Part shown: piece after piece, positions 49,384 to 58,384 of the stretch
Numbering within the stretch: the first letter of the stretch is position 1
How the letters are laid out: every line of letters begins with the position of its first letter
DNA from: Burkholderia arboris
GTDB taxonomy: Bacteria; Pseudomonadota; Gammaproteobacteria; Burkholderiales; Burkholderiaceae
Direction of reading: 5' to 3'
DNA length: 64,000 bases
Assembly: GCF_902499125.1 (NCBI RefSeq)
Contig: NZ_CABVPX010000019.1
Span: 62,001 to 126,000 of the forward strand
The notes under the pieces: model-generated
Seen by the model: only the letters and a program-made list of their open reading frames with translations
Database searches by the model: none
Told to the model about the DNA's origin: nothing
Position numbers and translations under genes: made by a program

Positions 49384-49854
49384 TCAGAGCTCGGCTTTCA
49401 GTTGATTCAGCAGTTGGGCGTGGGCCGTTTGATCGACTTCGCGCTTCAGGATCTGCTCGGCGCCCTTCACGGCCAGCGAGGCGACTTCGCCACGCAGCGC
49501 TTCGCGCGCCTTCACGATTTGCTGTTCTGCTTCCGCCTTCGCCTGAGCGACGATGCGGGCGGCTTCAGCCTGGGCGTTGGCCTTGATTTCCTCGGCGACC
49601 GCCTGGGCACGCTTTTCGGCGTCGGCGATGCGCTGCTGGCCGTCATTGCGGGCCTGCGCGAGTTCCTGGTCCACGCGCTTGTGCGCTGCGTCGAGTTCCG
49701 CTTTGCCCTTCTCGGCGGCGGCGAGGCCGTCGGCGATCTTCTTCGAACGTTCGTCGAGGGCGTTGATCAACGGCGGCCACACGAATTTCATCGTGAACCA
49801 CGCGAGGACCAGGAACACGACCATTTGCGCAAACAGAGTTGCGTTGAGATTCAC
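49384..49854 (-). CDS. atpF: Fo ATP synthase subunit b
   Basis: 156 residues: one N-terminal membrane helix (NATLFAQMVVFLVLAWFTMKFVWPPL) and a long charged coiled coil rich in Ala, Glu, Lys and Arg that forms the peripheral stalk. One b gene is present, as expected for the homodimeric type. It lies between atpE (129-base gap) and atpH. Confidence 0.97.
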   Translation of the reverse strand: MNLNATLFAQMVVFLVLAWFTMKFVWPPLINALDERSKKIADGLAAAEKGKAELDAAHKRVDQELAQARNDGQQRIADAEKRAQAVAEEIKANAQAEAARIVAQAKAEAEQQIVKAREALRGEVASLAVKGAEQILKREVDQTAHAQLLNQLKAEL

Positions 49855-49983
49855 GGTGTTTCCTTATCTGCTATTCCGGAAAAATGAAACGGTAAGGCGC
49901 TCATCGAGTTGCATTCGATCAGCGCCCCAAGTCTCCGTTCCGCCCTGCGCCGGCTTGCGCCGGACGCAAATTTCCGAGGAACC

Positions 49984-50253
49984 TTAGCCTGCGAGCTTCG
50001 ACAGGAGCGGGTTCGCGAACGCGAACAGCATTGCGACACCAACGCCGATCAGGAATGCAGCGTCGATCAGACCAGCCAGCAGGAACATCTTCGTTTGCAG
50101 CGGGTTGATGAGTTCCGGCTGACGTGCGCAGGCTTCGATGTACTTGCCACCCATCAGCGCGATACCGATACAGGCGCCGATTGCACCCAGGCCGATGATG
50201 ATGCCGATACCGATGGCGGTCAGACCCTGGATGTTGGCGATGTAAGCTTGCAT
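49984..50253 (-). CDS. atpE: Fo ATP synthase subunit c
   Basis: 89-residue hairpin of two membrane helices that builds the rotor ring. The N-terminal helix has the glycine-rich packing motif IGLGAIGACIGIALMGG, the polar loop is ARQPE, and the proton-carrying acid is D64 in FLLAGLIDAAFLIG. I chose ATG 50253, which has AGGAG 5 bases upstream; GTG 50259 would add two residues and overlap that site. Asp without a Na+-type Gln/Thr set points to proton coupling. Confidence 0.97.
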   Translation of the reverse strand: MQAYIANIQGLTAIGIGIIIGLGAIGACIGIALMGGKYIEACARQPELINPLQTKMFLLAGLIDAAFLIGVGVAMLFAFANPLLSKLAG

Positions 50254-50328
50254 GATCACTCCTTTGTGAAAAGACTTGGAACTGAGATTTAAAAAACTAA
50301 AACGGAAACTCTTTCTTGCACGCCGCGC

Positions 50329-51180
50329 TTAGTGCTTGTCGTGCGCTTGGCCGAGATACACCAGCGTCAGCATCATGAAAATGAATGCCTGCAACAGAAC
50401 AATCAGGATGTGGAAGATTGCCCAGACGCTACCCGCGATCACGTGACCAACGAAGCCGAGGAACGTTGCGTCGCCACCGAAGCTCCACATGCTGCCGAGC
50501 AGGGCGATCAACAGGAACAACAGCTCACCCGCGTACATGTTGCCGAACAGCCGCATACCGAGAGAGACGGTCTTCGCGAGATATTCGACAATGTTGAGCG
50601 CGAGGTTCGGGATCCACAGCAGCGGGTGTGCGCCGAACGGTGCCGACAGCAGCTCGTGCACGAAGCCGCCCGCACCCTTGATCTTGATGCTGTAGTAGAT
50701 CATCAGGACGAACACGCCGAGCGCGATGCCGAGCGTGCCGTTCAGGTCGGCCGTCGGAACGATGCGATGGTGGGAAATCACGTCCGACAGACCGAGCAGG
50801 CCGATCACGCGGCCCGGCAGGTCGACCGGGAGAAAGTCGAGGGAGTTCATCAGCGCAACCCACACGAACACCGTGAGGGCGAGCGGCGCGATGAAGGTAC
50901 GATTGCCGTGGACGATGGCCTTCGACTGGTCTTCGACCATTTCGACGAGCATCTCGATTGCGCACTGGAAACGGCCCGGCACGCCCGACGTCGCCTTGCG
51001 GGCGGCCAGACGCAGCACGAGGATCGTCACGATGCCGCATACGATCGACCAGAACAGCGTGTCGAGATTCCAGACGTGGATGTCGAAAATCGACGTCTGA
51101 TGCGAGGTGGAGAAATTCTGCAAGTGGTGCGCAATGTACTCGGACGGATCCGGACCGCGCGTGCCTTCGCTAGCTGCCAT
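50329..51180 (-). CDS. atpB: Fo ATP synthase subunit a
   Basis: 283-residue membrane subunit that forms the proton half-channels beside the c ring. About five or six helices; the essential arginine is in SLGMRLFGNMYAGELL, and the conserved Asn/His partners lie in LNIVEYLAKTVSLG and the last helix LLQAFIFMMLTLVYLGQAHDKH. ATG 51180 gives the family N-terminus MAASEGT. It follows atpI by 109 bases. Confidence 0.97.
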   Translation of the reverse strand: MAASEGTRGPDPSEYIAHHLQNFSTSHQTSIFDIHVWNLDTLFWSIVCGIVTILVLRLAARKATSGVPGRFQCAIEMLVEMVEDQSKAIVHGNRTFIAPLALTVFVWVALMNSLDFLPVDLPGRVIGLLGLSDVISHHRIVPTADLNGTLGIALGVFVLMIYYSIKIKGAGGFVHELLSAPFGAHPLLWIPNLALNIVEYLAKTVSLGMRLFGNMYAGELLFLLIALLGSMWSFGGDATFLGFVGHVIAGSVWAIFHILIVLLQAFIFMMLTLVYLGQAHDKH

Positions 51181-51289
51181 ATCGTTAATGCCACCCAAAT
51201 TGTCGAAAATCGTTTTGCCTGTTCCGCAACACGCTATTGCGGGAACGGGCCGGTGCGGTTCGTTGTCGAAACCGCACGCTGCTTGTTCT

Positions 51290-51811
51290 TTACCGCCAGG
51301 CCAGCGCGATCCAGTACGTCTTCAGCACGACGAGGTACGTGACGAGGAACGGCACCCAGTGCACGCCGGCCCAGCCGAACGCCACTGCGGTGAACATCCC
51401 GATCGTCAGAGCGAGTTTCAGGGCTTCGCCCATCACCCAGCTCATCACGGTGGCCGAGCCACCTGCCTTCAGTCGTGCCACGAATACCGCACTGGGCACC
51501 CAGCCAATCGCTCCGCCCAGAAACGCGGATTGCGCAGCGGCGCCCGGCGACTTCGAAAACAGCCACCACGCCAGCGTTGCAACCAGGGACAGGGCCACTT
51601 GCGCGAACACCACCTTGTAGGGGGTCACGCGCGAGGGCTTGCTCACGTTCGGACCGAACAGCCTCTCGGCTTCCGTCCGTGTAAGCGGAACGATGTTGTT
51701 ATCTTGCTGCTCGACATCCCAGTCGTCGGATTCGCGCCACTCGCCGGCCGCCGAAGCGGGGCGTTGCGTGCGCTGATCATCGTGCCTGTCGTCCGGCGCC
51801 TGACCCGCCAT
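51290..51811 (-). CDS. atpI: ATP synthase assembly protein AtpI
   Basis: 173 residues with an N-terminal hydrophilic stretch of about 75 residues and four C-terminal membrane helices (VTPYKVVFAQVALSLVATLAWWLF; SAFLGGAIGWVPSAVFVARL; VMGEALKLALTIGMFTAVAF; FLVTYLVVLKTYWIALAW). AtpI assists assembly of the c ring and Mg2+ handling. The hydrophilic lead is longer than in most AtpI proteins, so a later start is possible. ATG 51811 is the best-supported one, with GGAAGATTGCG before it. First gene of the operon. Confidence 0.85.
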   Translation of the reverse strand: MAGQAPDDRHDDQRTQRPASAAGEWRESDDWDVEQQDNNIVPLTRTEAERLFGPNVSKPSRVTPYKVVFAQVALSLVATLAWWLFSKSPGAAAQSAFLGGAIGWVPSAVFVARLKAGGSATVMSWVMGEALKLALTIGMFTAVAFGWAGVHWVPFLVTYLVVLKTYWIALAWR

Positions 51812-51852
51812 CGCAATCTTCCGCAAAGTCCTTGAACCCGACCCCAAGCTTT

Positions 51853-51921
51853 CTGAAAGCTTTCAGGGGTGCCTAGCTAACAAATCCGGGCGATTGTAAG
51901 CGATAGTTGCAAGTGATTCAA
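51853..51921 (-). promoter_or_regulatory. Promoter of the ATP synthase operon
   Basis: On the minus strand TTGAAT (51916-51921), a 17-bp spacer and TACAAT (51893-51898) form a good sigma-70 promoter about 80 bases before the atpI start. Directly downstream in the leader is the perfect 14-bp palindrome CTGAAAGCTTTCAG (51853-51866). Confidence 0.75.
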
Positions 51922-52379
51922 GGCTTTAGACGCGACAAAAACCTGCGTAAAACGACGCCTCATCATGTGAAAAAACGCCCGATTCGACGACGTACGACGA
52001 CAGTTGTAAGGTCGGTTTCTTGCACCGGTATTTCTTGCACGAAAAAAGTCCGGCGATGGGGAAATGGCGGGGAAACGATGCCCGATACGGGCCCGCAAGA
52101 GGTGGCACGATCGCTGCGGGGAACGTGCAGTGAAACAGTCGCCCGGAATGACTCGGCGCGACGGCCTGGAACACACGAAACGCTGTGGCCGGTCGACCGC
52201 GCGCCACGCGCGAATTTCGACCGGATGCTCGTGCATCGATACGTCCAATCAGTTGTCGCGCCGCCACAGAAGTTCGACTGTGGGTTGCGGGACTTATCAA
52301 CAACCTCTAATCACCCCGAACGCTGTCCGCCCTGCCCGCCAATCCGGCGGTACGCCTGTGCCGCACGCACCGGCCTCGC
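51922..52379. other. Intergenic region between atpI promoter and the SLC13-like gene
   Basis: About 460 bases with no convincing gene. The left half is AT-rich by local standards. It holds the direct repeat TTTCTTGCAC at 52016-52025 and 52031-52040 (15-bp period) and TTATCAACA at 52294-52302, one base off a DnaA box. It probably contains the end of the mnmG-par transcript and upstream control sites of the atp operon. Confidence 0.45.
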
Positions 52380-53510
52380 TCAACTGCGCGCGAGCAGCCA
52401 CGCGCCGAGCGCCGCGCTCGCGAGCGCGAACGGAATCGACACCAGATGAAACGGCAGCCACATGCGCGGCTCCTTCGCGAGACGCACCGCGATCAGGTTC
52501 GCGAGCGAGCCGATCGCGAAACCGAAGCCGCCGACCGATACGCCGAATGCCAGCGCACGCCAGTCGTGCGTGAATTCCGACAGCAGGATCGCGGCCGGCA
52601 CATTGCTGATCGCCTGTGACAGTAGCGCGCCGGCGGCATAGACGCGCAGCGGCGAATCGAGTTGCGCATTCGCAATCGTGTCGTGCACGACGGGCAGCGC
52701 AGCCGCGGTGCGCAGCACGACGAACATCAGTACGAAGATCAGCAACAGCAGCCAGTCGATCTTTAGGACTGCGTTACGTTTGACGGCGAGCAGCACGATG
52801 GCGACGCCGACGAGGCCCGGCAGCGGATGGTGCGCATCCGCGAGCAGCACGAACGCGGCGAACAGTACCGCCGCGATCAGCGCATGCATGCGCTGTACGG
52901 GCAATGCGACGGCATCGCCGGACAGGTCGAGCGGCTTCGCGCGAAACAGGCATGCGGTCAGCACGAGCAGCAACGCCATCAGCGCAAGCGCGAGCGGCCC
53001 GAGCGTGACCACGAAGCGGCCGAACGACACGCCGCTCAATTGCCACAGGAAAAGATTCTGGGGATTGCCGAGCGGTGTCGCGACGGACCCCGCGTTGACG
53101 GCCAGCGCGACGACGATCACGAGGCGCCGGAACGGCAACGGTGTCAGAGCACGCAGCGACACCATCAACGGCACGACGACGAACAGCGCGACGTCGTTGG
53201 TGAGCCACATCGACAGCACCGCGGCGAACCCGACCAGCAGCATCGCGAGCCCGCGTTCGGAATGCACGTGATGGACGATACGGTGGGCGAGCCACATCAG
53301 GCAGCCGGACAACTCGAGCGCCTTGGTCAGCATCAGCAGGCCCGCGAGCGTCGCGACGGTCTGCCAGTCGACGCGACCGGCGAGTATCGCAAATGGTTGC
53401 GGACGCACCCACTGCAGTACGATCAGGCCAAGCGCAAGCACCGACAGAACCGGTTCCCGCGCAAGCCATCCGAGCCAACGGCGCGGCGCAGGTGCGCCCG
53501 TCTCCTCCAT
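52380..53510 (-). CDS. SLC13/ArsB-like anion or Na+/H+ transporter
   Basis: 376-residue inner-membrane protein of the ion-transporter (IT) superfamily with about 10-11 helices. The two re-entrant loop signatures are MWLTNDVALFVVVPLMV with NAGSVATPLGNPQNLFLW in the first half and LLSQAISNVPAAILLSEFT in the second. Relatives move dicarboxylates, arsenite or Na+/H+ (NhaD/YbiR-like). ATG 53510 lies 10 bases after the parB stop on the same strand with no promoter between, so it is read as the last gene of the mnmG-rsmG-parAB transcript. The functional link to chromosome segregation is not evident. Confidence 0.82.
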   Translation of the reverse strand: MEETGAPAPRRWLGWLAREPVLSVLALGLIVLQWVRPQPFAILAGRVDWQTVATLAGLLMLTKALELSGCLMWLAHRIVHHVHSERGLAMLLVGFAAVLSMWLTNDVALFVVVPLMVSLRALTPLPFRRLVIVVALAVNAGSVATPLGNPQNLFLWQLSGVSFGRFVVTLGPLALALMALLLVLTACLFRAKPLDLSGDAVALPVQRMHALIAAVLFAAFVLLADAHHPLPGLVGVAIVLLAVKRNAVLKIDWLLLLIFVLMFVVLRTAAALPVVHDTIANAQLDSPLRVYAAGALLSQAISNVPAAILLSEFTHDWRALAFGVSVGGFGFAIGSLANLIAVRLAKEPRMWLPFHLVSIPFALASAALGAWLLARS

Positions 53511-53520
53511 CGGCAGCCTG

Positions 53521-54414
53521 TTACTCTTCGGTCGCGACGTTGCCGCGCAGCCGCACGAGGATGCCCTCGAGCGCGTCGAGGTTGCCGAAGTCGATCAACA
53601 CCTGCCCGCGCCCACGGCGGCCGAGCTTGATCTTCACCGTCGACGCGAGCAGGTCGGACAACTCCTCCTCGAGACGGCGCGTATCGCGGCCGCCATCGTC
53701 TTTCGCGCGCGCCTTCACGGCCGGCGCTTCCTTCGTCGTATGCGACACCAGCTTCTCGGTCTCGCGTACCGACATGCGCTTGTTGACGACCTGATGCGCG
53801 AGCGTGATCTGCGTCGCTGCATCGACGGCGAGCAGCGCGCGCGCGTGCCCCATGTCGAGATCACCGGCCAGCAGCATCGTCTGCACCGGCGACGCGAGGT
53901 TCAGCAGACGCAGCAGGTTCGACACCGCACTGCGCGAACGGCCGACCGATTCAGCCGCCTGTTCGTGCGTGAAACCGAACTCGTCGAGCAGACGCTGGAT
54001 ACCGTGTGCTTCTTCAAGCGGATTCAGATCCTCGCGCTGGATGTTCTCGATCAGCGCCATTGCGGCGGCAGCCTGATCGGACACGTCCTTCACGAGTACC
54101 GGCACTTCATCGAGGCCGGCCAGGCGCGCCGCGCGGAAACGCCGCTCACCTGCGATGATTTCGTATTTGTCTGGCGAAATGGGCCGTACCAGGATCGGCT
54201 GCATCACGCCCTGTGCGCGGATGCTTGCCGCGAGCTCCTGCAGGCTGCCCTCGTCCATCCGCGTCCGCGGCTGGTACTTGCCGGCCTGCAGTTTGCCGAG
54301 CGCGAGCGTGTTCGGCGCCCCTTCGATCTTCACCGCTTCGGTGATATCGGCACTGCCGCCGAGCAGCGCTTCGAGGCCACGTCCCAAGCCCTTCTTCTTT
54401 GGTACCGCGTTCAT
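53521..54414 (-). CDS. parB: Chromosome-partitioning protein ParB
   Basis: 297-residue CTP-dependent DNA clamp that loads at parS and spreads. The N-terminal tail KKKGLGRGLEALLG contacts ParA. The CTPase domain has YQPRTRMDEGSLQELAASI and the arginine patch GERRFRAARLAG. The helix-turn-helix THEQAAESVGRSRSAVSNLLRLLNL reads parS, and the C-terminal 50 residues form the dimer clasp. ATG 54414 follows AGGAAG; ATG 54438, eight bases after the parA stop, is an alternative adding eight residues. Two parS sites lie within 5 kb. Confidence 0.97.
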   Translation of the reverse strand: MNAVPKKKGLGRGLEALLGGSADITEAVKIEGAPNTLALGKLQAGKYQPRTRMDEGSLQELAASIRAQGVMQPILVRPISPDKYEIIAGERRFRAARLAGLDEVPVLVKDVSDQAAAAMALIENIQREDLNPLEEAHGIQRLLDEFGFTHEQAAESVGRSRSAVSNLLRLLNLASPVQTMLLAGDLDMGHARALLAVDAATQITLAHQVVNKRMSVRETEKLVSHTTKEAPAVKARAKDDGGRDTRRLEEELSDLLASTVKIKLGRRGRGQVLIDFGNLDALEGILVRLRGNVATEE

Positions 54415-54445
54415 GTCTTTCTTCCTCGCTTCGCTCATGTCCGGC

Positions 54446-55225
54446 TCACGACACCTCGAACGCGCGCACGCGTTCGATCATCTCGGCACCGAACTGGAGA
54501 TAGGCCTGCGCACCGCGCGAGCTGCGGTCGAACACGACGCCCGGCAACCCGTAACTCGGCGCTTCCGCCAGGCGCACGTTGCGCGGAATCACCGCGTCGA
54601 ACACCTTGTCGCCGAAGTGCGCTTTCAGTTGATCGGAAACTTGCTGCTGCAGCGTGATGCGCGGATCGAACATCACGCGCAGCAAGCCGATGATCTTCAG
54701 GTCGCGGTTCATGTTCGCGTGAACCTGCTTGATCGTGTTGACGAGGTCCGACAACCCTTCCAGCGCGAAGTACTCGCACTGCATCGGGATCACGACACCA
54801 TGCGCCGCGCACAGCCCGTTCAGCGTCAGCAGCGACAGCGTCGGCGGGCAATCGATCAGCACGAAATCGTAGTCGTCGGCCACGTGCTCGAGCGCGGCCT
54901 TCAGCCGGCGTTCGCGGTTGTCGATGCTGATCAGTTCGATCTCGGCACCGGACAGCTCGCGGTTCGCAGGCAGCACGTCATAGGTGACGCCGTCCGGGCG
55001 GATGCGCGCGTCGGTCACCGACACACCGTCCACCAGCACTTCGTACACGGTCGCTTCGCAGGAGGCCTTGTCGATCCCGCTGCCCATCGTCGCATTGCCC
55101 TGCGGGTCGAGATCGATCAGCAGGACTCGTTGCTCCTGCGCTGCAAGGCTTGCGGCGAGATTGACCGATGTCGTCGTCTTGCCGACGCCCCCCTTCTGGT
55201 TCGCAACGCAGAAGATCTTTGCCAT
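54446..55225 (-). CDS. parA: Chromosome-partitioning ATPase ParA
   Basis: 259 residues. Deviant Walker A KGGVGKTT with signature K11 and K16, Walker A' LLIDLDPQGNAT, Walker B FVLIDCPPTLSLL. It binds non-specific DNA as an ATP dimer, and the gradient it forms pulls ParB-parS complexes apart. It has no N-terminal HTH, so it is the chromosomal (type Ib-like) form. ATG 55225 gives MAKIFCVANQKGG. It lies 51 bases after rsmG in the conserved order mnmG-rsmG-parA-parB. Confidence 0.97.
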   Translation of the reverse strand: MAKIFCVANQKGGVGKTTTSVNLAASLAAQEQRVLLIDLDPQGNATMGSGIDKASCEATVYEVLVDGVSVTDARIRPDGVTYDVLPANRELSGAEIELISIDNRERRLKAALEHVADDYDFVLIDCPPTLSLLTLNGLCAAHGVVIPMQCEYFALEGLSDLVNTIKQVHANMNRDLKIIGLLRVMFDPRITLQQQVSDQLKAHFGDKVFDAVIPRNVRLAEAPSYGLPGVVFDRSSRGAQAYLQFGAEMIERVRAFEVS

Positions 55226-55276
55226 CGTTGGTGTGTTCCCTTTACCTTCAAACAAACGGCACGCTACCGCGTGCCT

Positions 55277-55963
55277 TCAAATCGCGTCGTCGACGGCCAC
55301 TTCGAACAGATGCCGTTCGGCATCGAGCAGCGGCACCGCCAGCCGTATCGTCTGCTTCACGCGGCTGCCTTCCGGCAAGCGCGCAATTTCGTCATCCGGA
55401 TGGACGCCCTTCATTGCCCAGATCGATCCGCCCGGCGCAACCAGATGTCGAGCAAGTTTAACGAAGTCGGATAGATCCGCGAAAGCGCGGGATACGATCA
55501 TGTCGAATTTTTCCGGCACTTCGACACCCGGCTGCAGCGATTCGACTCGGCCGGTGACCACCGACAGGTTCGCCAGCTTCAGCTCCGCACGCATCTGCGT
55601 CTGGAATGCAGACTTCTTCTGCACGATATCGTTCAGCGTGACCTGCCAGTCCGGCTCGACGATTGCCAGCACGATACCGGGCAGCCCGCCGCCCGAGCCG
55701 ACGTCGAGCACGCGTGCCGATGCACGGCCGCGCAGATGCGGGACGATCGAAAGCGAATCGAGGATGTGCTGGATCAACATCTGCTTCGGGTCGCGGATCG
55801 CGGTCAGGTTGTAGACTGCGTTCCACTTGCCGAGCAGCGCGACGTAGTCGAGCAGCTGGTTGCGTTGTGCATCCGTCAGCGTGAGGCCAAGCGCCGTCGT
55901 ACCTTCGACGAGCATCTGTTCCAGTACGTCCCGATTAACCGCCGGCGCGCGACGCGCCGTCAT
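55277..55963 (-). CDS. rsmG: 16S rRNA (guanine-527-N7) methyltransferase
   Basis: 228 residues, Rossmann-type methyltransferase. The S-adenosylmethionine loop is VLDVGSGGGLPGIVLA, followed by LNDIVQKKSAFQTQMRAEL and VVTGRVESL. It methylates G527 of 16S rRNA, the site linked to streptomycin sensitivity. The ATG at 55963 overlaps the mnmG stop (ATGA), giving coupled translation. Older name gidB. Confidence 0.97.
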   Translation of the reverse strand: MTARRAPAVNRDVLEQMLVEGTTALGLTLTDAQRNQLLDYVALLGKWNAVYNLTAIRDPKQMLIQHILDSLSIVPHLRGRASARVLDVGSGGGLPGIVLAIVEPDWQVTLNDIVQKKSAFQTQMRAELKLANLSVVTGRVESLQPGVEVPEKFDMIVSRAFADLSDFVKLARHLVAPGGSIWAMKGVHPDDEIARLPEGSRVKQTIRLAVPLLDAERHLFEVAVDDAI

Positions 55964-57930
55964 TGTTGCGTCGGGACGGTACCGTCCCCCTGCTCCGTTG
56001 CCTCGGCGGCCGTGCCGTTACGACGGCCGAGGCCGCGGCGCTTCAGGTGCACCATCAACAGCGAGATCGCCGCCGGCGTGACGCCCGAGATGCGCGACGC
56101 CTGCCCGATCGTTTCCGGCCGGAACTCGTTCAGCTTCTGGCTCACTTCGAACGACAGCCCACGCACTTCGCGGTAATCGATGCCATCCGGCAAACGCGTG
56201 TTTTCGTTCGCGTCGTTGCGTTCGATCTCGGATGCCTGGCGCTCGATATAGCCCTGATACTTGATGCCGATCTCGACCTGCTCCTTGATCTGCTCGAGCA
56301 GCACCGGATCGTCGGCCAGCGGCTCCGCAGGGCCGCATTCGCCACCCTTCAGGCCGCACACGCCGTCGTAGCTGATGCCCGGGCGGCGCAGCAGTTCGGC
56401 GAGGCTGTATTCGTGATCGATCGCCTTGCCCAGCAGCGCAGTCGCCTCTTCCGGCGGCAGCGTCTTCGGCGTGACCCACGTCGACTTCAGGCGTTCGGTT
56501 TCACGTGAAACAGCGTCGCGCTTCCGGCTGAATGCATCCCAGCGTGCGTCGTCGACGAGACCCAGTTCGCGGCCGACCTCGGTCAGACGCATGTCGGCAT
56601 TATCTTCACGCAGGCTCAGCCGATATTCGGCGCGGCTCGTGAACATCCGGTACGGCTCGGCCACACCGCGCGTCACGAGATCGTCGACCAGCACGCCCAG
56701 GTAAGCCTGGTCACGGCGCGGGCACCATGCGTCCTTCTCCTGCACGTAGCGGCCTGCATTCAGGCCGGCCAGCAGGCCCTGTGCGGCCGCCTCTTCGTAG
56801 CCGGTCGTGCCGTTGATCTGGCCCGCAAAGAACAGCCCGTTGATCGCCTTCGTCTCGAGCGACGCCTTCAGCGCGCGCGGGTCGAAGTAGTCGTACTCGA
56901 TCGCGTAGCCGGGGCGAAGGATGTGTGCGTTCTCGAGGCCGCGCATCGAGTGCACGAGCTCGAGCTGGACGTCGAACGGCAGGCTCGTCGAGATTCCGTT
57001 CGGGTAGAACTCGTTGGTCGTCAGCCCTTCCGGCTCGAGGAAGATCTGGTGCGATTCCTTCGATGCGAACCGGTGGATCTTGTCCTCGATCGACGGGCAA
57101 TAGCGCGGGCCAACGCCTTCGATCACGCCTGTATACATAGGCGAACGGTCGAGACCGCCGCGAATGATGTCGTGCGTGCGCTCGTTCGTGTGCGTGACCC
57201 AGCACGGCAGTTGCTGCGGATGCTGCTCCGCGCGGCCCAGGAACGAGAACACGGGGATCGGATCGAGGTCGCCCGGCTGCTCGTCGAGCTTCGAGAAATC
57301 GATCGTCCGGCCGTCGATACGCGGCGGCGTACCGGTCTTCAGGCGGCCCTGCGGCAGCTTCAGCTCCTTCAGGCGCGACGACAGCGACACGGCCGCCGGA
57401 TCGCCCGCACGGCCGCCCGTGTAGTTGTTCAGGCCCACGTGGATCTTGCCGTCGAGGAACGTGCCGGCGGTCAGCACGACTGCACGGGAGCGGAAACGGA
57501 TGCCGATCTGCGTGACGGCGCCCACTACGCGGTCGCCTTCGACCATCAGGTCGTCGACGGCCTGCTGGAACAGCCACAGGTTCGGCTGGTTCTCGAGCCG
57601 GTGGCGGATCGCCGCCTTGTACAGGATGCGGTCAGCCTGCGCGCGCGTCGCCCGCACGGCCGGGCCCTTCGACGAATTGAGGATCCGGAACTGAATGCCG
57701 CTCTCGTCCGTCGCGGCGGCCATTGCGCCGCCCAGCGCGTCGACTTCCTTGACCAGATGGCCCTTGCCAATGCCGCCGATCGACGGATTGCAGCTCATCT
57801 GTCCGAGCGTTTCGATGTTGTGGGTCAGCAGCAGCGTCTTCGCGCCCATACGGGCGGACGCCAGCGCGGCTTCCGTGCCGGCATGACCGCCACCGACGAC
57901 GATGACGTCAAATTCTGTGGGAAAAAGCAT
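55960..57930 (-). CDS. mnmG: tRNA uridine-5-carboxymethylaminomethyl modification enzyme
   Basis: 656-residue FAD protein that, with MnmE, modifies U34 of several tRNAs. The FAD-binding motif is VVGGGHAGTEAALASARMGAKTLLLT near the N-terminus; PSIGGIGKGHLVKEVDALGG, the second family signature NGLFFAGQINGTTGYEEAAAQG, and a C-terminal helical domain follow. Residues about 474-478 (Val-Ser-Arg-Glu-Thr) are encoded by a near-perfect parS site. ATG 57930 is 57 bases downstream of a TATAAT element. First gene of the mnmG-rsmG-parAB operon. Older name gidA. Confidence 0.98.
   Translation of the reverse strand: MLFPTEFDVIVVGGGHAGTEAALASARMGAKTLLLTHNIETLGQMSCNPSIGGIGKGHLVKEVDALGGAMAAATDESGIQFRILNSSKGPAVRATRAQADRILYKAAIRHRLENQPNLWLFQQAVDDLMVEGDRVVGAVTQIGIRFRSRAVVLTAGTFLDGKIHVGLNNYTGGRAGDPAAVSLSSRLKELKLPQGRLKTGTPPRIDGRTIDFSKLDEQPGDLDPIPVFSFLGRAEQHPQQLPCWVTHTNERTHDIIRGGLDRSPMYTGVIEGVGPRYCPSIEDKIHRFASKESHQIFLEPEGLTTNEFYPNGISTSLPFDVQLELVHSMRGLENAHILRPGYAIEYDYFDPRALKASLETKAINGLFFAGQINGTTGYEEAAAQGLLAGLNAGRYVQEKDAWCPRRDQAYLGVLVDDLVTRGVAEPYRMFTSRAEYRLSLREDNADMRLTEVGRELGLVDDARWDAFSRKRDAVSRETERLKSTWVTPKTLPPEEATALLGKAIDHEYSLAELLRRPGISYDGVCGLKGGECGPAEPLADDPVLLEQIKEQVEIGIKYQGYIERQASEIERNDANENTRLPDGIDYREVRGLSFEVSQKLNEFRPETIGQASRISGVTPAAISLLMVHLKRRGLGRRNGTAAEATEQGDGTVPTQQ
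56497..56512. promoter_or_regulatory. parS site inside mnmG
   Basis: GGTTTCACGTGAAACA matches the bacterial parS consensus TGTTTCACGTGAAACA at 15 of 16 positions, including the complete 14-bp palindromic core (56498-56511). It lies in the coding sequence, 2.1-3 kb from parB. Confidence 0.85.
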
Positions 57931-57986
57931 GGTGGATTCCGCACGCAGAGCTGCGCACGAACCTATCAGAGAAATGTATGGGCCGA

Positions 57987-57992
57987 ATTATA
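57987..57992 (-). promoter_or_regulatory. -10 element of the mnmG operon promoter
   Basis: A perfect TATAAT on the minus strand lies 57 bases before the mnmG start. The -35 is weak (ATTCGG or TTCGGG at a 16-17-bp spacing). This is the most likely promoter for mnmG-rsmG-parA-parB. Confidence 0.6.
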
Positions 57993-58384
57993 GCGGGTTC
58001 GCTTTTCACCCGAATGCCGTCCGAATGGTAGGGTCTGTGCATTTCGTCGATTTTTGGCTGTGAACAGGTGAATCCAGGGTGTCGGACCCGCTCTGGCAAT
58101 GGCTGTGGACGGTACACCGTACATCGTTGTGTCCGTGCAAAAACTTGGCCACGACGAGCACATAACCCGATCGATATCTGTGACCCGCGAGACAAAACAG
58201 ACGCGGCACGCTGTGCCCACCCTCCTCCTCACGGCATTTCTGCCGGTTGCCCCAATACTTGTCCACTGCGGTTCCACGCATCGCCGGTCTGTGGAGCGAA
58301 CCGCCCCTGCACAGAACTTGAGACTATTCCCCCGCCACTTATCCCCAGACCGCGTGCCATCGAAACCTCGCCCACAAACAAAAA
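57993..58384. other. Intergenic region between mnmG promoter and parS
   Basis: About 390 bases with no convincing gene. It contains TTATCCCCA near 58339 (one base off a DnaA box) and several TGTGGA pieces, but no cluster of boxes that would make it a replication origin. Short plus-strand frames of about 100 codons lack ribosome sites. Confidence 0.45.

Noticed and set aside
57993..58384. Replication origin beside mnmG
   Set aside because: Only one near-match to a DnaA box, no AT-rich unwinding region and no dnaA gene nearby; parS proximity alone does not make an origin.
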